In this document: piece by piece, positions 24,531-37,076 of the stretch
Numbering within the stretch: the stretch's first letter is position 1
Layout of the letters: each line of letters opens with the position of its first letter
Origin: Gigantopelta aegis
Lineage: Eukaryota > Mollusca > Gastropoda > Neomphalida > Peltospiridae
Assembly: GCF_016097555.1 (NCBI RefSeq)
Contig: NC_054702.1
Coordinates: 87,990,905-88,054,904, forward strand
Length of the DNA stretch: 64,000 nucleotides
Direction: 5' to 3'
Translations under genes and position numbers: made by a program
The notes under the pieces: generated by a model
Seen by the model: only the letters and a program-made list of their open reading frames with translations
The model's database searches: none
What the model was told of the DNA's origin: nothing

Positions 24531-24718
24531 ATGAAAAAAAATCAAGGGTTGTGATTAAATGCTCTCCTAACTTAGATTATGGAGATTCATTTATGATACA
24601 AGTATAACCATATTGATAACATATAAATTCACACGCTAAGAGGAGTTACTCTCCTTGAACTAGTCTCAGTGGCAGTGATAGCCCTTGTCCCCCCTTAAAC
24701 GGCAAGGTCTGTAAAGTT
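24530..24718. repeat. Interspersed repeat, uninterrupted copy
   Basis: Shares TAAATTCACACGC, ACTCT-CTTGAACTAG, CAGTGATAGC-CC and AAGGTCTGTAA blocks with the repeat at 42112-42612, which is split by a SINE. This copy shows the unsplit order. Confidence 0.6.
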
Positions 24719-25240
24719 ATTGAGATGTAGATAAAGTCCCATTATATTGTTTGCATTCTTGTTTTTAATCATTCCAAGAAATATTTCATTTGTTTATATA
24801 GCATCTGAAAACCCCATTGCACCAGACTTCACGTTTGGAAGATGGAAGAAGAACATTATCTATATTGTATCAAATTATTTATGAAGTTGTATATTGTGAC
24901 CATTAATAATTACACATTTTACAAGAAAAACTAGTGCTTTATACTATCAAAACCACTTATTTGAAATTTGAGAGTAATATATTTGACTTAAAAAGTAAAA
25001 CTAGACCACAAACCTCAATTTATTAAACACACTGTTATTTTTATCATCCACCACAATGCAGTTTGTGAAGGATATTAAAACTCGACACCTGTCTGATTCA
25101 AGGTAACTTCACACAATATTGTACATATATTGATATTACTGTAATCTAATGGTTTAGTATTACCTTTTGCTATATGAATTGATAAGGAAGATATGCCCTG
25201 GAAAAGTTGAGTACAAAAGCATGGAAATCCTACTAAAATA

Positions 25241-25540
25241 GGGGTTTGAGGTAGCCCAGTGGTAAAGCACTTGCCTGATGCACGGTCGATCTAGGATCAA
25301 TCCCCATCTGTGGACCCATTTCTTATTCCAGTCCCAACTGGTATTACAAAGACCACGGTATGTACTATTCTGTATGTGAGATGCTGCATGTGAAATATCC
25401 CTTGCTGTTAATTGGAAAGAGTTGCCCATGAAGTGGTGACAGTGGATTTCCTCTCATCATTGTGGTCTTTAACCAAATGTCCAACACCATATAACTAATT
25501 AAAATGTGTTGTGTTTTTAAATAAAATATTCCTTCCTTCA
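25241..25540 (+). mobile_element. tRNA-derived SINE, family A, full length
   Basis: Starts with GGTAGCCCAGTGGTAAAGC (A box) and GATCTAGGATCAATCCCC (B-box-like), continues with the shared body and ends AAATAAAATATTCCTTCCTTC. Somewhat diverged. Confidence 0.85.
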
Positions 25541-25790
25541 TACCATAACATGAACCATCAAATATGGGTGTAAAATAAAAAAAATGTCTCATTACTGCTT
25601 GCAGCTTTTTTTTTTTCTTATTTCAGTGAATGGAACTGGCCTTTGGTTATAGTGCCATCTCAAATGTGTGTGATGAGATCAATCTCCCCCCAACCCACCA
25701 GAAAACACATTGGGCTAATTTCATATCTCTGGCTTATGTAACCCTAGATCATGTTCTAAGTCAGAACAACTTCAGACATGCATTTCAAAA

Positions 25791-26090
25791 GTTTTTTTTA
25801 TTTAATGACACCATTAGAGCACATTAATTAATCGTCAAACATTTAGTAATTCTGACACGTAGTCATCAGAGGAAACACACTACATTTTTGCATTAGTAGC
25901 AAGGGATCTTTTATGTGCACTTTTTCACAGACCGGAAAACACATACCAGTGTTTGACCAGTTGTGGTGCACTGGTTGGAATGAGAAAAAACAAACAATTA
26001 GGTGAATGGATTCACTGAGGTGGTTTGATCCTGTTACGCAAACACCTGAGGTGAACTGACAGCTAAATCCTGCCGCCTCACAAGTTTAAG
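25791..26090 (-). mobile_element. SINE, family B
   Basis: In plus orientation: TTTAATGACACCATTAGAGC, an ATCGTCAAACATTTAGTAATTC block, AGCAAGGGATCTTTTATGTG and GACCAGTTGTGGTGCACTGG. All are family B words read in reverse. It lies opposite to, and 250 bp from, the family A copy at 25241. Confidence 0.8.
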
Positions 26091-26099
26091 TTATGTTAA

Positions 26100-29000
26100 C
26101 AAAAGGTAGCTTAGATAATTCTTATACCTCCCAAACAATGACTTCAATAAACGAGTAAATCAAATTGTTTAGCAAACATCATTTATTTCTCAATTTATTC
26201 TTATAATACACTGGTACTTTTAAAATCCATGCCAAAATCTCTATTTGTGCAAATATGAAAGTGACAAGTTATTAATTTCATTTTGGATGGTCAATGAACA
26301 CATTTTAAAAAAGCAATCAAGTAAGTGTCAATAAGAGTTTATTTTATTTTGTAAGTGCAGTAGATGTAGGGACAAACTAAAGTTAATGATATAACATTTT
26401 TCTGCAAAACATTTCAATAAATCAACATTCAAATTATGCCATTATCACAACTGAATTTAAAAAAAAAGAAAAAAAAAGAAAAAACCAAAAAAAAAAAAAA
26501 ACCTGTCAAATATTGTAAATAAACAGATGTGTACTATTGGCAAAGATGTATAAATCAAGTATAAAACAAATGAAAACAAAATTAATTGTCTGCATGTTTC
26601 AAATGTACAAAAAACACTGATTATAATCATATTAATAAATAATAAGTGATGGGCACCAAGCTGCCTGTACAAAGTAATCGTGCTAATCTCATGTATGAAT
26701 TCAGGATCATGTAATACCAACTGTCAAACCTTACTAGGAAAATAGGTCACCACCAAAACTACATGCATAGTTATCACTGACTTGTCTGGGTGAGTTACCA
26801 ATTTTGTTTAAATGTATACAAAGTAGACCAATGACATAATCTACACCTGTCATAATGAGGTCAAACACAAGATTGTCTTTGTGCCTCACGTTAAATTGAA
26901 TGTGACTGAATAGGATATGCCATCCTAAAAGATGCAACATATCAATTTAAAAACTATCCATATATCTGCAAAATACATCAGGTAGTGATTTTATAATCAC
27001 CTTAAATTCTACATGTTTCATAGACATATTCTTCAGTAACCAATTAAGGATTGTCTGTTATTTCTTTTACGTTCATCAGGGCATGAACAAAAATACCATC
27101 CGCAAACTGAATGGGCGAAGGCCGTTCTCACATCAGTTAATAACAACACTAAAGCTCACACTTTATTTTGAATTATTTTTGGTCCATAAACAATAACTCT
27201 CAATAAGACAACTTGCCCATATAAAATGATGTCTTCAGATACGATGTTCCCTGACAACATAACTTTTGCGTTCATCGAGAAATGAACAAACTCCCGTTGC
27301 TACATCTGGACCATTGAGATGACATTATATTGTAATGAATGTAACAGAAATTTAATTATTTAATTTAATAAAAAATGGGATTAGATACATTGGCCATCCA
27401 TTAAACTAGAAGCTTAAGTCTTCACAAACAATCATGGCAATGAGACAAACTAAATTCTCACAAAAGCTTTTTTAAAGAATATCTACTATATCAACTTATT
27501 AACAGTATGATTATTAAAATATATAACTGCATTTATTTATATATATTAAAAAAAAGCATCTAAAACAATAACAATTAAAAAACGCACAAGCCATAATGGA
27601 CAAAAATTGAGATTAATTAGTAGGTAGAAAATATTAACTCACCACAAGTTGGTCACAGTGATTCCCCTTCAATCAAAAACCAAACTAACCTAAAAACAAG
27701 CCTAGGTGATAAACAACACAGCTGGTTGACACAAACAAAACAAGCAATCGTTACTGACATTAATAGGCAGACTTGTCAACTTTAACACTTCCCAAAGGAC
27801 GAGACCACAAAAATCACACAGTGCACGTACATAAGACAAAAGAATCTTACAACATGTACATGTGCGTCAAAGGTGAAAAGTCTAAAAAGGCAGAAATTTA
27901 AAGGTCATAACAAACCACACATATTGACAATGCACAATCATGCATAGTGCTGGGAGAAACAATAGAAATGTACAAAAGATTAATTTTGATTGGTTGGTTG
28001 TGGTCATATATTTTTTTTCTTCTGTATTTATTTTATGGATGACCCTTGTCCAGAGAAGAAACACTGTAATAGAATTCAAAGATAAACATGGAAAAAAAGA
28101 AATCACACATGTAACTCTTTTTTTTATGTTATTTATTTATTTATAAACATCGGGGAATCAACAAAATCTCCCAGTAAAAGAAGTTATGCAAAATATTTTT
28201 GCCTACCTACCATTCTGCAGTAACTCACCAATTTATATTAACACATGATAAAAAAAACCCCCACCTATACGGGTCTGTACTACCCCCCCCCCCCCCCCAA
28301 AAAAAAACACACCAAAAAACCACCTGAATTTTTCAACCTGTAGTGGTGAAAATTAGCCTAGATACAAATTTTGCAGTCTGTGCAAAGTAGGTCAATGGTC
28401 TACTTTTGGTTCCCTTTTACCATATTCTCAAGTTCCATATATATGTATAACTGGCCCATCTGCCAAATAAAAAGTACTTAAGATATAACATCAAAACAAA
28501 TTTAAAAAAGTAATAATAATAGTAGAAAATGGGAGACAACTATACAAAAGCCATTGGTTTATGGCTCTTAGATGTGAAAATAAATCTACCATTTTCAATT
28601 TTGTTATGTGAGACAATACTGATATTTCTAGCTGCAGCAGTGCACTCTGCTATGCTTAAACCGTGGTGTACTTGAGGCTCATTCGGCTATATTGTTTAAC
28701 GTTTTAAGTCATTAACATTGTATTTACAATTGGTTTTCATCCATGTCAGCTAAAATTAATGTAGCTGTGTCATTCTGACACAAACAAATGTATGGAAAAT
28801 TATGACATTTGTATACCACACTCTGAAAGGTTACTGCATTTTTATTAAGACACCATTATTATAAAAAAAATAATTAATAAACCTTTTTAAAAAGCAGAAT
28901 AAATGTTGTTATCACTTATCTGTGTTCTGTACAAAATTTGACTTTGTAACCCATTTCATATACGGTATGTTGTACAGTTCTCGTGTCTGGGTAATGATTT

Positions 29001-30225
29001 GCATATTCACTATTATGGTGTGAGGATAGCACACATTTAAATTAAAGTATGCAGCACATGAAAATTTAGTGTAATGTTTAAATAATCCACCACAATCTTC
29101 AATGTTCATTTTGATTAATCAATGATATAACCAATATTGTTTAAACATACATGTACATGTAATTGTATGGCCCATACCTGAGATCACATCATTGAAGTTT
29201 AAACTAGACTGACCGTTCACTCCAAAGGTAAAGCATCATTTATGTACAATAAACTTTGTATAATAGTTCACCAGGGCCCCTATCAGTATGCAATACATGA
29301 GCTATGTCGAACATACAGTTACAAAGGAATAATAAAGAAAAACAAAGAGGGAGGAAAAAAAACCTAGCAGATACGAAGATTAATTGCTTAAAAAAGAAGA
29401 AAAGACTCCATGGCCATGTGGGATTTGAGCCTTAGTAACTATTGACGACTGAATAAAAATTAAATATTCACTCATCTTTTTCTACAAACATGAACTATGA
29501 AGAAATACATACAATATTTACACAGTCACATAGTTACGTAACATCATCATAGCAATACGCATACACATTGATAATAATAAACAAGTGTACTGTGGTGCAA
29601 TGAGTCTCACCTGTGACATATTTGTCACACAACCTTGACATATATGCACAAATGACTAGTGGTGTTCTATTTTCCACGGCATGTATTAAGTTTGGTTGGC
29701 CTAGCACTTTAGCTAAATGCAAAACGTTGACACCATTGAAAAAGTAAGACCTCTAATTCATGTTCCACTATTACAGTTGAAGATTAGACAAAATTGGATA
29801 ATTTTATTTTAATCATCACATTTTTTATTCTTTTAAATATCAACCTCTAACATAACTAGGTCAAGAATTTCAAGACAGTCTCAGAAAGGAAAGCTTTTTT
29901 TTGTTTGTTTAGGTTCTGCAACTGAATACTTTTGGGGAGGGGGTTTATCTGCTATTCACAGGCAGGTACTTAATTTTTCTTAGCATATTTTTCTGATTAG
30001 AGTATTTCACTTTATCAATTTAAGTAACTCAGAGAAGTATGCTATTAAAATAAGCCATTTAGTTTCTAGGTCATTTGTTTCTTAAGACAGGACACCCGAA
30101 CATCAGCATGTATAATGCACCAAGTCTTCTTTTTTTCTCTTTTCTTTCAGGGTGATTTTATTGTTAATGTGTCAAAGATCTATGACCTTGAGATTCTTGT
30201 TTAATTTCTTTTAGACTGTATTTAA
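26100..30225. other. Intergenic stretch, no gene seen
   Basis: AT-rich sequence with an A-rich run at 26458-26502, an interspersed repeat at 27056-27345 and a C16 run at 28283-28298. Nothing here looks coding. Confidence 0.55.
27056..27345 (+). repeat. Interspersed repeat, GACAACTTGCC family
   Basis: Contains TTATTTCTTTTACGTTCATC, the exact block CAATAAGACAACTTGCCCAT, GAGAAATGAACAAAC and TAATGAATGTAACAG, shared with 15554-15945 but without its internal palindrome. Confidence 0.7.
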
Positions 30226-30467
30226 AGCTGCAGACCCTAGTTTCAACCCATACATATTGGACCCAAAGTTTGGATAATCTACAAATCTGTAGCACAGCCC
30301 ATCTCCATAACTGTACATGCATTTTGTAAAATATGAAACGCCAGAATTACCCGAAACACTTCGAATGTACAACTGTGGTTACTCTAAACAATAAAATCTA
30401 AGCAATGTCCAATTTTAATTATCAAAATGACCCTAACAGTGAAAAATATGTTGTAGGATCTGTAACT
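30226..30467. mobile_element. Short, diverged TTAA-flanked element
   Basis: 242 bp between TTAA words, beginning AGCTGCAGACCCTAGTTTC and holding AATAAAATCTAAGCAATGTC. Similar in both ends and subterminal words to the 0.8-kb elements at 39492 and 61584, so probably an older internally deleted relative. Confidence 0.6.
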
Positions 30468-30550
30468 TTAAGAAATCATGACAAACATGTTGTTGTATAT
30501 TTGTAAGTCACAAAGTTGTATAGTGTGATAAAACTAACAATTTAAAGTCG

Positions 30551-31016
30551 AGACAAAAATAAATGATTTTTACCAGGTTTAGAATACAGACAGGATATTA
30601 ATTTACTTTAGACAAAGATAAATGATTTTAACCAGGTTTAGATTACACAGGATATTAATTTACTTTAGACAAAGATAAATGATTTTAACCAGGTTTAGAT
30701 TACAGACAGGATATTAATTTACTTTAGACAAAGATAAATGAGTTTTACCAGGTTTAGACTACAGACAGGATATTAATTTACTTTAGACAAAGATAAATGA
30801 GTTTTACCAGGTTTAAAATACAGACAGGATATTAATTTACTTTAGACAAAGATAAATGAGTTTTACCAGGTTTAGAATACACAGGATATTAATTTACTTT
30901 AGACAAAGATAAATGAGTTTAACCAGGTTTAGAATACACAGGATATTAATTTACTTTAGACAAAGATAAATAAGTTTAACCAGGTTTAGAATACAGACAG
31001 GATATTAATTTACTTT
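30551..31016. repeat. Minisatellite, period 57-59 bp, 8 copies
   Basis: Unit starts (AGACAAAGATAAATGA) at 30551, 30610, 30667, 30726, 30785, 30844, 30901 and 30959. Each unit contains CCAGGTTTAGA and GGATATTAATTTACTTT. Units differ at few positions; the length varies by a 2-bp (GA) unit. Confidence 0.95.
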
Positions 31017-33174
31017 ACTGAGTTTATTATATTCTGCCAATACAAAGGGTAACTATAGGATACAAATACTACAGCAATATTTGCTGTTTTGATCCTGAAA
31101 TACTAGTTTTGTTGTATTAAAGAGAGAGCGGCTTTTAGTTCATATTTCAAAGTTTACTTTTCAGCTAAAACTGCAGTTTTAATGTCCATTTTAGGATAAC
31201 TGACTGAAATATCAACTAACAAAAAAACACAAAAATATATCTTGTTATGATTTTCTGGGACTTATAATTTTCATATTTGGTATATGACTAATGATATGAA
31301 TGACACAAAGCAAAACAAAAGTATGTACAACCTTAAAAATGCTTTTTACATTAACCGAAGTTAAATTGTGTTGACAAAGGTCTTAAACCTGTATTCAGTC
31401 GAACACAAAGTAGATTAGTCAGCAGAATATATACTGCCCTAAACAAACACATGTAGTCTAAGTTACTTTATTACAAACAATATTTAAGTGCCTTTGTCAG
31501 ATATGGAACAATTACCAGAAACAGATATACAAATGGTGGGACAAATTTACAAAGCCTGTTTATGCCTTATACGCATTTCACTACATACAAGTACAATGCT
31601 TACACACATGCATTTATGAAAAACAGGCTTTGTAACTTCATCCCAGTGTCTTCATTCAGTGCTTAAATCATGATTAGGAAAAATTATCTCAAACTTTATT
31701 TAACTTGTACTTGGGGGAAAAAAAAGAAAATGGAGAAAAAAAAACCCCACCCCACACACACCTATCTCAATACTGAGTGAGAATAAGAAGAACGCACTGA
31801 GATATGGGTTATTCCAGATAAGAAGCTGGATATAATGAAATTGGACTTGTACATGTATCACATATTTGATGCAAAACCCTGATATTTGTGCAGTCATGCT
31901 AAGCGTCATATTAATAAATGACAAACACTGAAAATCGTAAAATTGTGACAACAAAAATGCCTTTTTTTCTTTTCTTTTTTTAAATCACTGAACTCCTTCC
32001 CCCCACCAAAAAAAACCCCTGTTAATACACATAAACTGCAAAGTAATTGTTTAAAAACAAAATGCATATTCAAGTATTCATTTTTATAATGTATTTTTAA
32101 CACTGAAGTGATTACTGCTGAACTGTAGGTGTTGCTGACTGAATGCCCATGACCAATCCTGTCACATGTAGGGAAATGAAATCACCTATGCTAAGTGTTC
32201 CACGGGATTTAAAGCTCAAGTCGAATAACTTCATGCATCAACTAAAAGCCTTCCTAGCTTCGTGCAAATCTAAAAGCCTAGCACTAGCAAAAATACATAT
32301 ACAAATTAAACAAATAAGTAACATACATTTTTATAACACATCATAACACATACACATTCGCACATACACACACCTGATCAAAAAAAAAGAAGAAAAGAAA
32401 ACAATATATTTGTTTTCTGTTCAAAATAAGAAAACAAATTTCAAATAAAAACAATTAGTAACACTTAAAATTTGTACAGTCATTACAGTGTTATTATCAA
32501 CACTAATGTACACACCAATATATTTTTGTTTTCTGTGATTCAACAAATCTTCATCTAAAAAAAGGCACAAGTGTAACTATAGTTTTTTTTTTTTTTATCT
32601 GCTCGCATATCACATATTACTCAGTTATTTGCCATTTCCACAACAAATCAGTCCAATATTTTTTCTCTTCATTATCTGAATATATTTCATTACATGTACT
32701 ACGATATACCAAACAATCTAGAAAAAAACAAAATCACTAACTCAGAACCGGAAAACTTGGTAATCAACAAACTGCTCAGAAAAAAAATATCAGTACTCTG
32801 CATCATTAGAGGAGTCAAGTTTTAAACTCAGAATACATTCTACAGTAGTTGCATAGAAAACAAAAATTTATCAATCGGTTGGAGGAAAGGAAAGGTTAGT
32901 AAATAGCTTAACTGTTTGTAAATAGCTTAACTGTGCACATTTGTTAGTAAATAGCTCAACTGTGTACGTATTTCTAAAGAGTTTTGAAAATAAAGGAGAA
33001 AGTGACTGTGAAGAATGTAAGAAAGATCTGCCAATGCCCATATACTATTTATTTCTAACAGCTACAGTAGGAGTTGTTTGTTTCATGGCAACTAGACACG
33101 TGGTCTGTTTCATGGCAACTATACATGTGGTCACAAACAGTGATACAAAAGCACACTCGATGGACGGACACCAA

Positions 33175-33632
33175 GAACGACCCTGTAGAAAGGGATCTAA
33201 CCAACCTAACCACACAGCCAATCCAGAACGACCCTGTAGAAAGGGATCTAACCGACCTAACCACACGGCCAATCAAGAACGACCCTGTAGAAAGGGATCC
33301 AACTGATCTAACCACACGGCCAATCAAGGACCCTGTAGAAAGGGATCCAACTGATCTAACCACACGGCCAATCAAGAACGACCCTGTAGAAAGGGATCTA
33401 ACCGATCTAACCACATGGCCAATCAAGAACGACCCTGTAGAAAGGGATCTAACCGATCTAATCACACGGTCAATCAAGAACGACCCTGTAGAAAGGGATC
33501 TAACTGACCTAACCACACAGCCAATCCAGAACTACCCTGTAGAAAGGGATCTAACTGATCTAACCACACGGCCAATCAAGAACGACCACGTAGAAAGGGA
33601 TCTAACCGACCTAACCACACAGCCAATCTTTA
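33175..33632. repeat. Minisatellite, period 51 bp, 9 copies
   Basis: Unit core CCCTGTAGAAAGGGATCTAA at 33181, 33232, 33283, 33331, 33382, 33433, 33484, 33535 and 33586; one unit is 48 bp, the rest 51. Because the period is a multiple of three, frames stay open on both strands (+ 33074-33643, - 33055-33516, + 32941-33306). No flanking coding signal; I treat it as a repeat, not a gene. Confidence 0.95.
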
Positions 33633-33721
33633 CACTGATCTAGTTAGGTCTTCAGTAGCACATCCAAGACTATTTCAAAGCACACTGTCAGTGTCTCAAA
33701 TCAAGTTGAGAAGAAATCTAC

Positions 33722-34545
33722 AGTAAGGCCTGATTTTTTGACATGGTCCAATATCTATAGTAATGTCGGATTCCTCTAGTAATGTCGGATTCCTTTAGTA
33801 AAGTCCAATTCCTATAGTGAGGACAGATTTCTATAGTAACGTCCGATTCCTCTGGTAATTATGTCTGATTCTTACAGTAAGGCCTGATTCCTATACCAGT
33901 CTGATTCCTATAGTAATTTTGTCCAATTCCTATTGTAAGTACTAATTCCTATAGTAAGGACCGATTCCTATAGAAATGTCCAATTCCTTAGTAAGGTTTT
34001 ATTCCTATAGAAAGGATCAATTTCCATAGTAAGGTGTGATTTCTATAATAAGGACTGATTCCTACAATAAAGTCAGATTCCTACAGTAAGATCAGATTTC
34101 TATAGTGAAGACCGATTCCTACAGTATGGTCCAATTGCTATAGTATGGTCCAATTCCTATAGTAATTACGTCCAATTCCTATAGTAAGGTCCAATTACTA
34201 TAGTAAGATCCGATTCCTATAGTAAGATACAATTCCTATACTACGGTCTGATTCCTACAGTAAGGACGGATTCCTACAGTAAGGTCCGATTCCTATAGTA
34301 ATTACGTCCAATTCCTATAGTAAGGTCCAATTACTATAGTAAGATCCGATTCATATAATAAGGTACGATTCCTATACTAAGGTCTGATTCCTACAGTAAG
34401 GACTGATTCCTACAGTAAGGACCAATTCCTACAGTAAGATCCGATTCCTATAGTGAAGACCGATTCCTATAGTATGGACCGATTCCTACAATATGGTCGG
34501 ATTCCTAGTAAGGTCTGTTTCCTACAGTACGGACTGATTCCTCAT
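33722..34545. repeat. Degenerate short satellite, unit about 18-20 bp
   Basis: Roughly forty imperfect copies of GATTCCTATAGTAAGGTCC, with higher-order repetition (a block near 34140-34240 recurs near 34290-34390). It starts about 90 bp after the 51-bp minisatellite. Confidence 0.9.
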
Positions 34546-35375
34546 TGATGACTTAACCATGATTCATGGTTCACATTTTGGTCATGTTACTGATTCAGTG
34601 TTGGTCTCCACAAACAAACAAAAAGCAGTTCAACTGAATGGTTCTACTCTTAAAACCCGTTCTGATGTGATCAACAATTCATTGTGAACCAGGTTTATCT
34701 AAACACAGTTCAAGGTTTAAGCCTCTAATATTTGAACCACTGATAAGAAATCAGGCCTAAATGATTTTTGGGTGTTTCTCAAATGAACTTTCAACATTTT
34801 CAGATCACATCTCCTCAAAAAAAAAAAAAAAAAATTTGTATTGTTTTTTTTACATCAGATACTTTAATTACATTAAAAAAATAAATGAAACTGTACACAT
34901 CAAATATGTTAATATTATGGTCATCAATTCAAAAGGGGGAAGGGGGATCATTGGACTCCCCCTTGATCTGCCACTGTTAATAAGGGAATATTTTGATTCC
35001 AAATAACAACACTAAAAGTAAGCATGCCAACAGCAGGTGATTGCAAAACACTCCTCTAGTGCATATAAATAAAATCATAATTACACACCTAATCTGTAAC
35101 AAAATAAATGTACAAAGCAACACAGAATATTTATGGGCCTTTGATGATCACAGAAAATAACTTATTGTCTGCACAGGAAGACCTCATTCATGGTTTTAGG
35201 TTTCAGCCAAGCAGAACAATGTTTTTTTGTTGTTGTTGTTGTTGTTGTTTTTTTCTAGAGTTCATGATGACTATATCTGAAAAATAAAATAATTTTAATA
35301 CAGATATAAATCAAATATTAATCCTCGTGGACCCAGGAAAGGCTAAACTGGGTAATAAATTAGCATCTATAAGTA

Positions 35376-36388
35376 CCGTATATTGCCGTGTATTAGCCGA
35401 CTTTTGAAGTCTAGAAACACTTTCCAAAAGAAGAGAGTCGGCTTATACACGGAGGCAACAAATTGGAGCATAAAATTTCGATCAAAAATACTCCCGACCG
35501 TGACTTATAAATTTTGATCAGACCCTTAGCCTTTCACAGATTATGTAACAATAATTTGTGCACAGTATAAATAAAACACCCCATCATGCAATATTATGCA
35601 GTTTTTTGTTCTTGAATGCATTATAAGTTTGATGAAAATAATAAAAAATTACTTGTTTCATTGTCATTTCAGTGGTAAAAATGTATTCTTTCCACATGTC
35701 CGCCATCTTTGTTTGACCTGTGCTGGGACCAGTCTTTCATATAGCAAATTTAAGATACAAAACGGTGTTTTTTCTTCAAACAAGTATTATATTTCTAATA
35801 TTATTGTTTTGTTGGAAGGGTGCATTAAACTGTAAAGTAATCCATAAATAAATTAAGCTCATTATTAACATTACCGACTGAAAAAACATAACATGAATTT
35901 CAGGACGATAATTGCTCCCACTATTGTCACATGACCATACCATATACAGTGAACAGCTGCAGTCACGGACCACATGATCTTTTGTTTCTGTGTGTGTGGT
36001 GGGGGATTAAACATGCCTCATTGATTTTACTTTTTGCTGTCCAGTAAATAAATTAATTACTTGTGTGGAGTGATACAGCTTGAATTATTTATTTTTCTGT
36101 TATGCTTTATCAGTTCTAAATTATTTTTCACTGCATGATAGATGTTTTGATTGCATTGATTGCGATCGTGATTACCGTGTTTGTAATAATTAAAGGGAAA
36201 ACAAATATAATGAACAAGAAAAGCACAAGTCTATTTATTGACAGTATTATTGAAATAGATACAACATACAACTGGACAAAAGATGACTTCGGCTTATACA
36301 CAAGGCCGATGAATTTGTACTAGATATTTAGGGTCAAACTAAGAGGTCGGCTTATCCAAGGAGTCGGCTAATACACGGCAATATACGG
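35376..36388. mobile_element. Non-autonomous mariner/pogo-like DNA transposon
   Basis: 1013 bp with perfect 27-bp terminal inverted repeats (35376-35402 and 36362-36388, beginning CCGTATATTGCCGTG) and TA on each side. Inner copies of GTCGGCTTATACAC lie near each end. The 62-residue open frame at 36135-36323 has a hydrophobic start and no transposase motif. Superfamily inferred from the TA duplication. Confidence 0.8.
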
Positions 36389-36636
36389 TATCTCTAACAC
36401 AAAAAGTATCTGTGTTTTTAAATGAACCATATACATTTAATAACTAAACCACACTGATCATAAAGCATAAGTCACCGTAAGTAATAGAAACAAAAAAACT
36501 AAACTGTTATGCTTCCCCCTAAATTTTTTAAATTTTTTATCATCTATGTTTGTAGTTACAACAAATAACGGCTTCACAGAAAGTAATTACAATATTTTTA
36601 AGTGGTAAAAGTGCTGCTGTTACCCTTAATAGAATG

Positions 36637-36722
36637 AATGAATGAATGAATGGTTTAATGACACCCCAGCACAAAAAATACACATCGGCTAATAGGTGTT
36701 ACAAATGGTAAGTATATGAAAA
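36637..36722 (-). mobile_element. SINE 3' tail, family C
   Basis: (GAAT)n followed by GACACCCCAGCACAAAAAAT, CACATCGGCTAATAGGTG and ATGGTAAGTATATGAAAA, almost the same as 38982-39062. It reads as the 3' end of a minus-strand SINE with a (CATT)n tail. Confidence 0.7.
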
Positions 36723-36743
36723 CCACCTAATATTCACTTGAGT

Positions 36744-36941
36744 TAAAAAAAAGCAAAAAATCAACAGTTTTACACATATACATGTACGATATGTGTATCT
36801 TCAGAGGACTTTTTCTAGCTTTTATCTTGAGCTCCTGGTCTTGTTGACCACCTGCCCCGTTTTCACACTGAACAGGGGGTAGAGTCCTTTTTAACAGGGA
36901 ATGGTGAACAATAAAACATAATAATAATAATAAAAACAACA
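36744..36941 (+). mobile_element. Short retroelement insertion with 15-bp target duplication
   Basis: Flanked by the exact direct repeat AATATTCACTTGAGT at 36729-36743 and 36942-36956. The plus-strand 3' end is an AATAAAAC-(ATA)n tail. About 198 bp, probably a 5'-truncated LINE or SINE. It starts 24 bp beyond the last donor of SPTLC2 copy 2. Confidence 0.8.
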
Positions 36942-36980
36942 AATATTCACTTGAGTACAAGTTATAGAAGTGATACTCAC

Positions 36981-37076
36981 CGAAATAGGAATGTCATGTG
37001 TATAAAAATGTGAGACGGGCAGCCTGGAGTATCGTATACGGACCACATCAGCTACTTCATCTATCATTCTCAATGC
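36981..37076 (-). CDS. SPTLC2: SPTLC2 copy 2, exon 12 (end uncertain)
   Basis: Reads [20 protein letters not shown], then a short variable stretch. Acceptor CCCTTTAG. A strong donor (GTGAGT) follows 36981 in phase 0. No convincing 13th exon was found, so the alternative is read-through to a TAA at 36891-36893, adding 29 residues, about half of them from an inserted retroelement. Confidence 0.8.

Noticed and set aside
33074-33643. 189-residue open frame as a repeat protein gene
   Set aside because: It lies over the 51-bp minisatellite, the opposite strand is just as open, and no start context or splice support is seen.
36135-36323. 62-residue frame with a hydrophobic start as a membrane protein
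   Set aside because: Inside a non-autonomous DNA transposon, with no homologue recognised and too short to judge.
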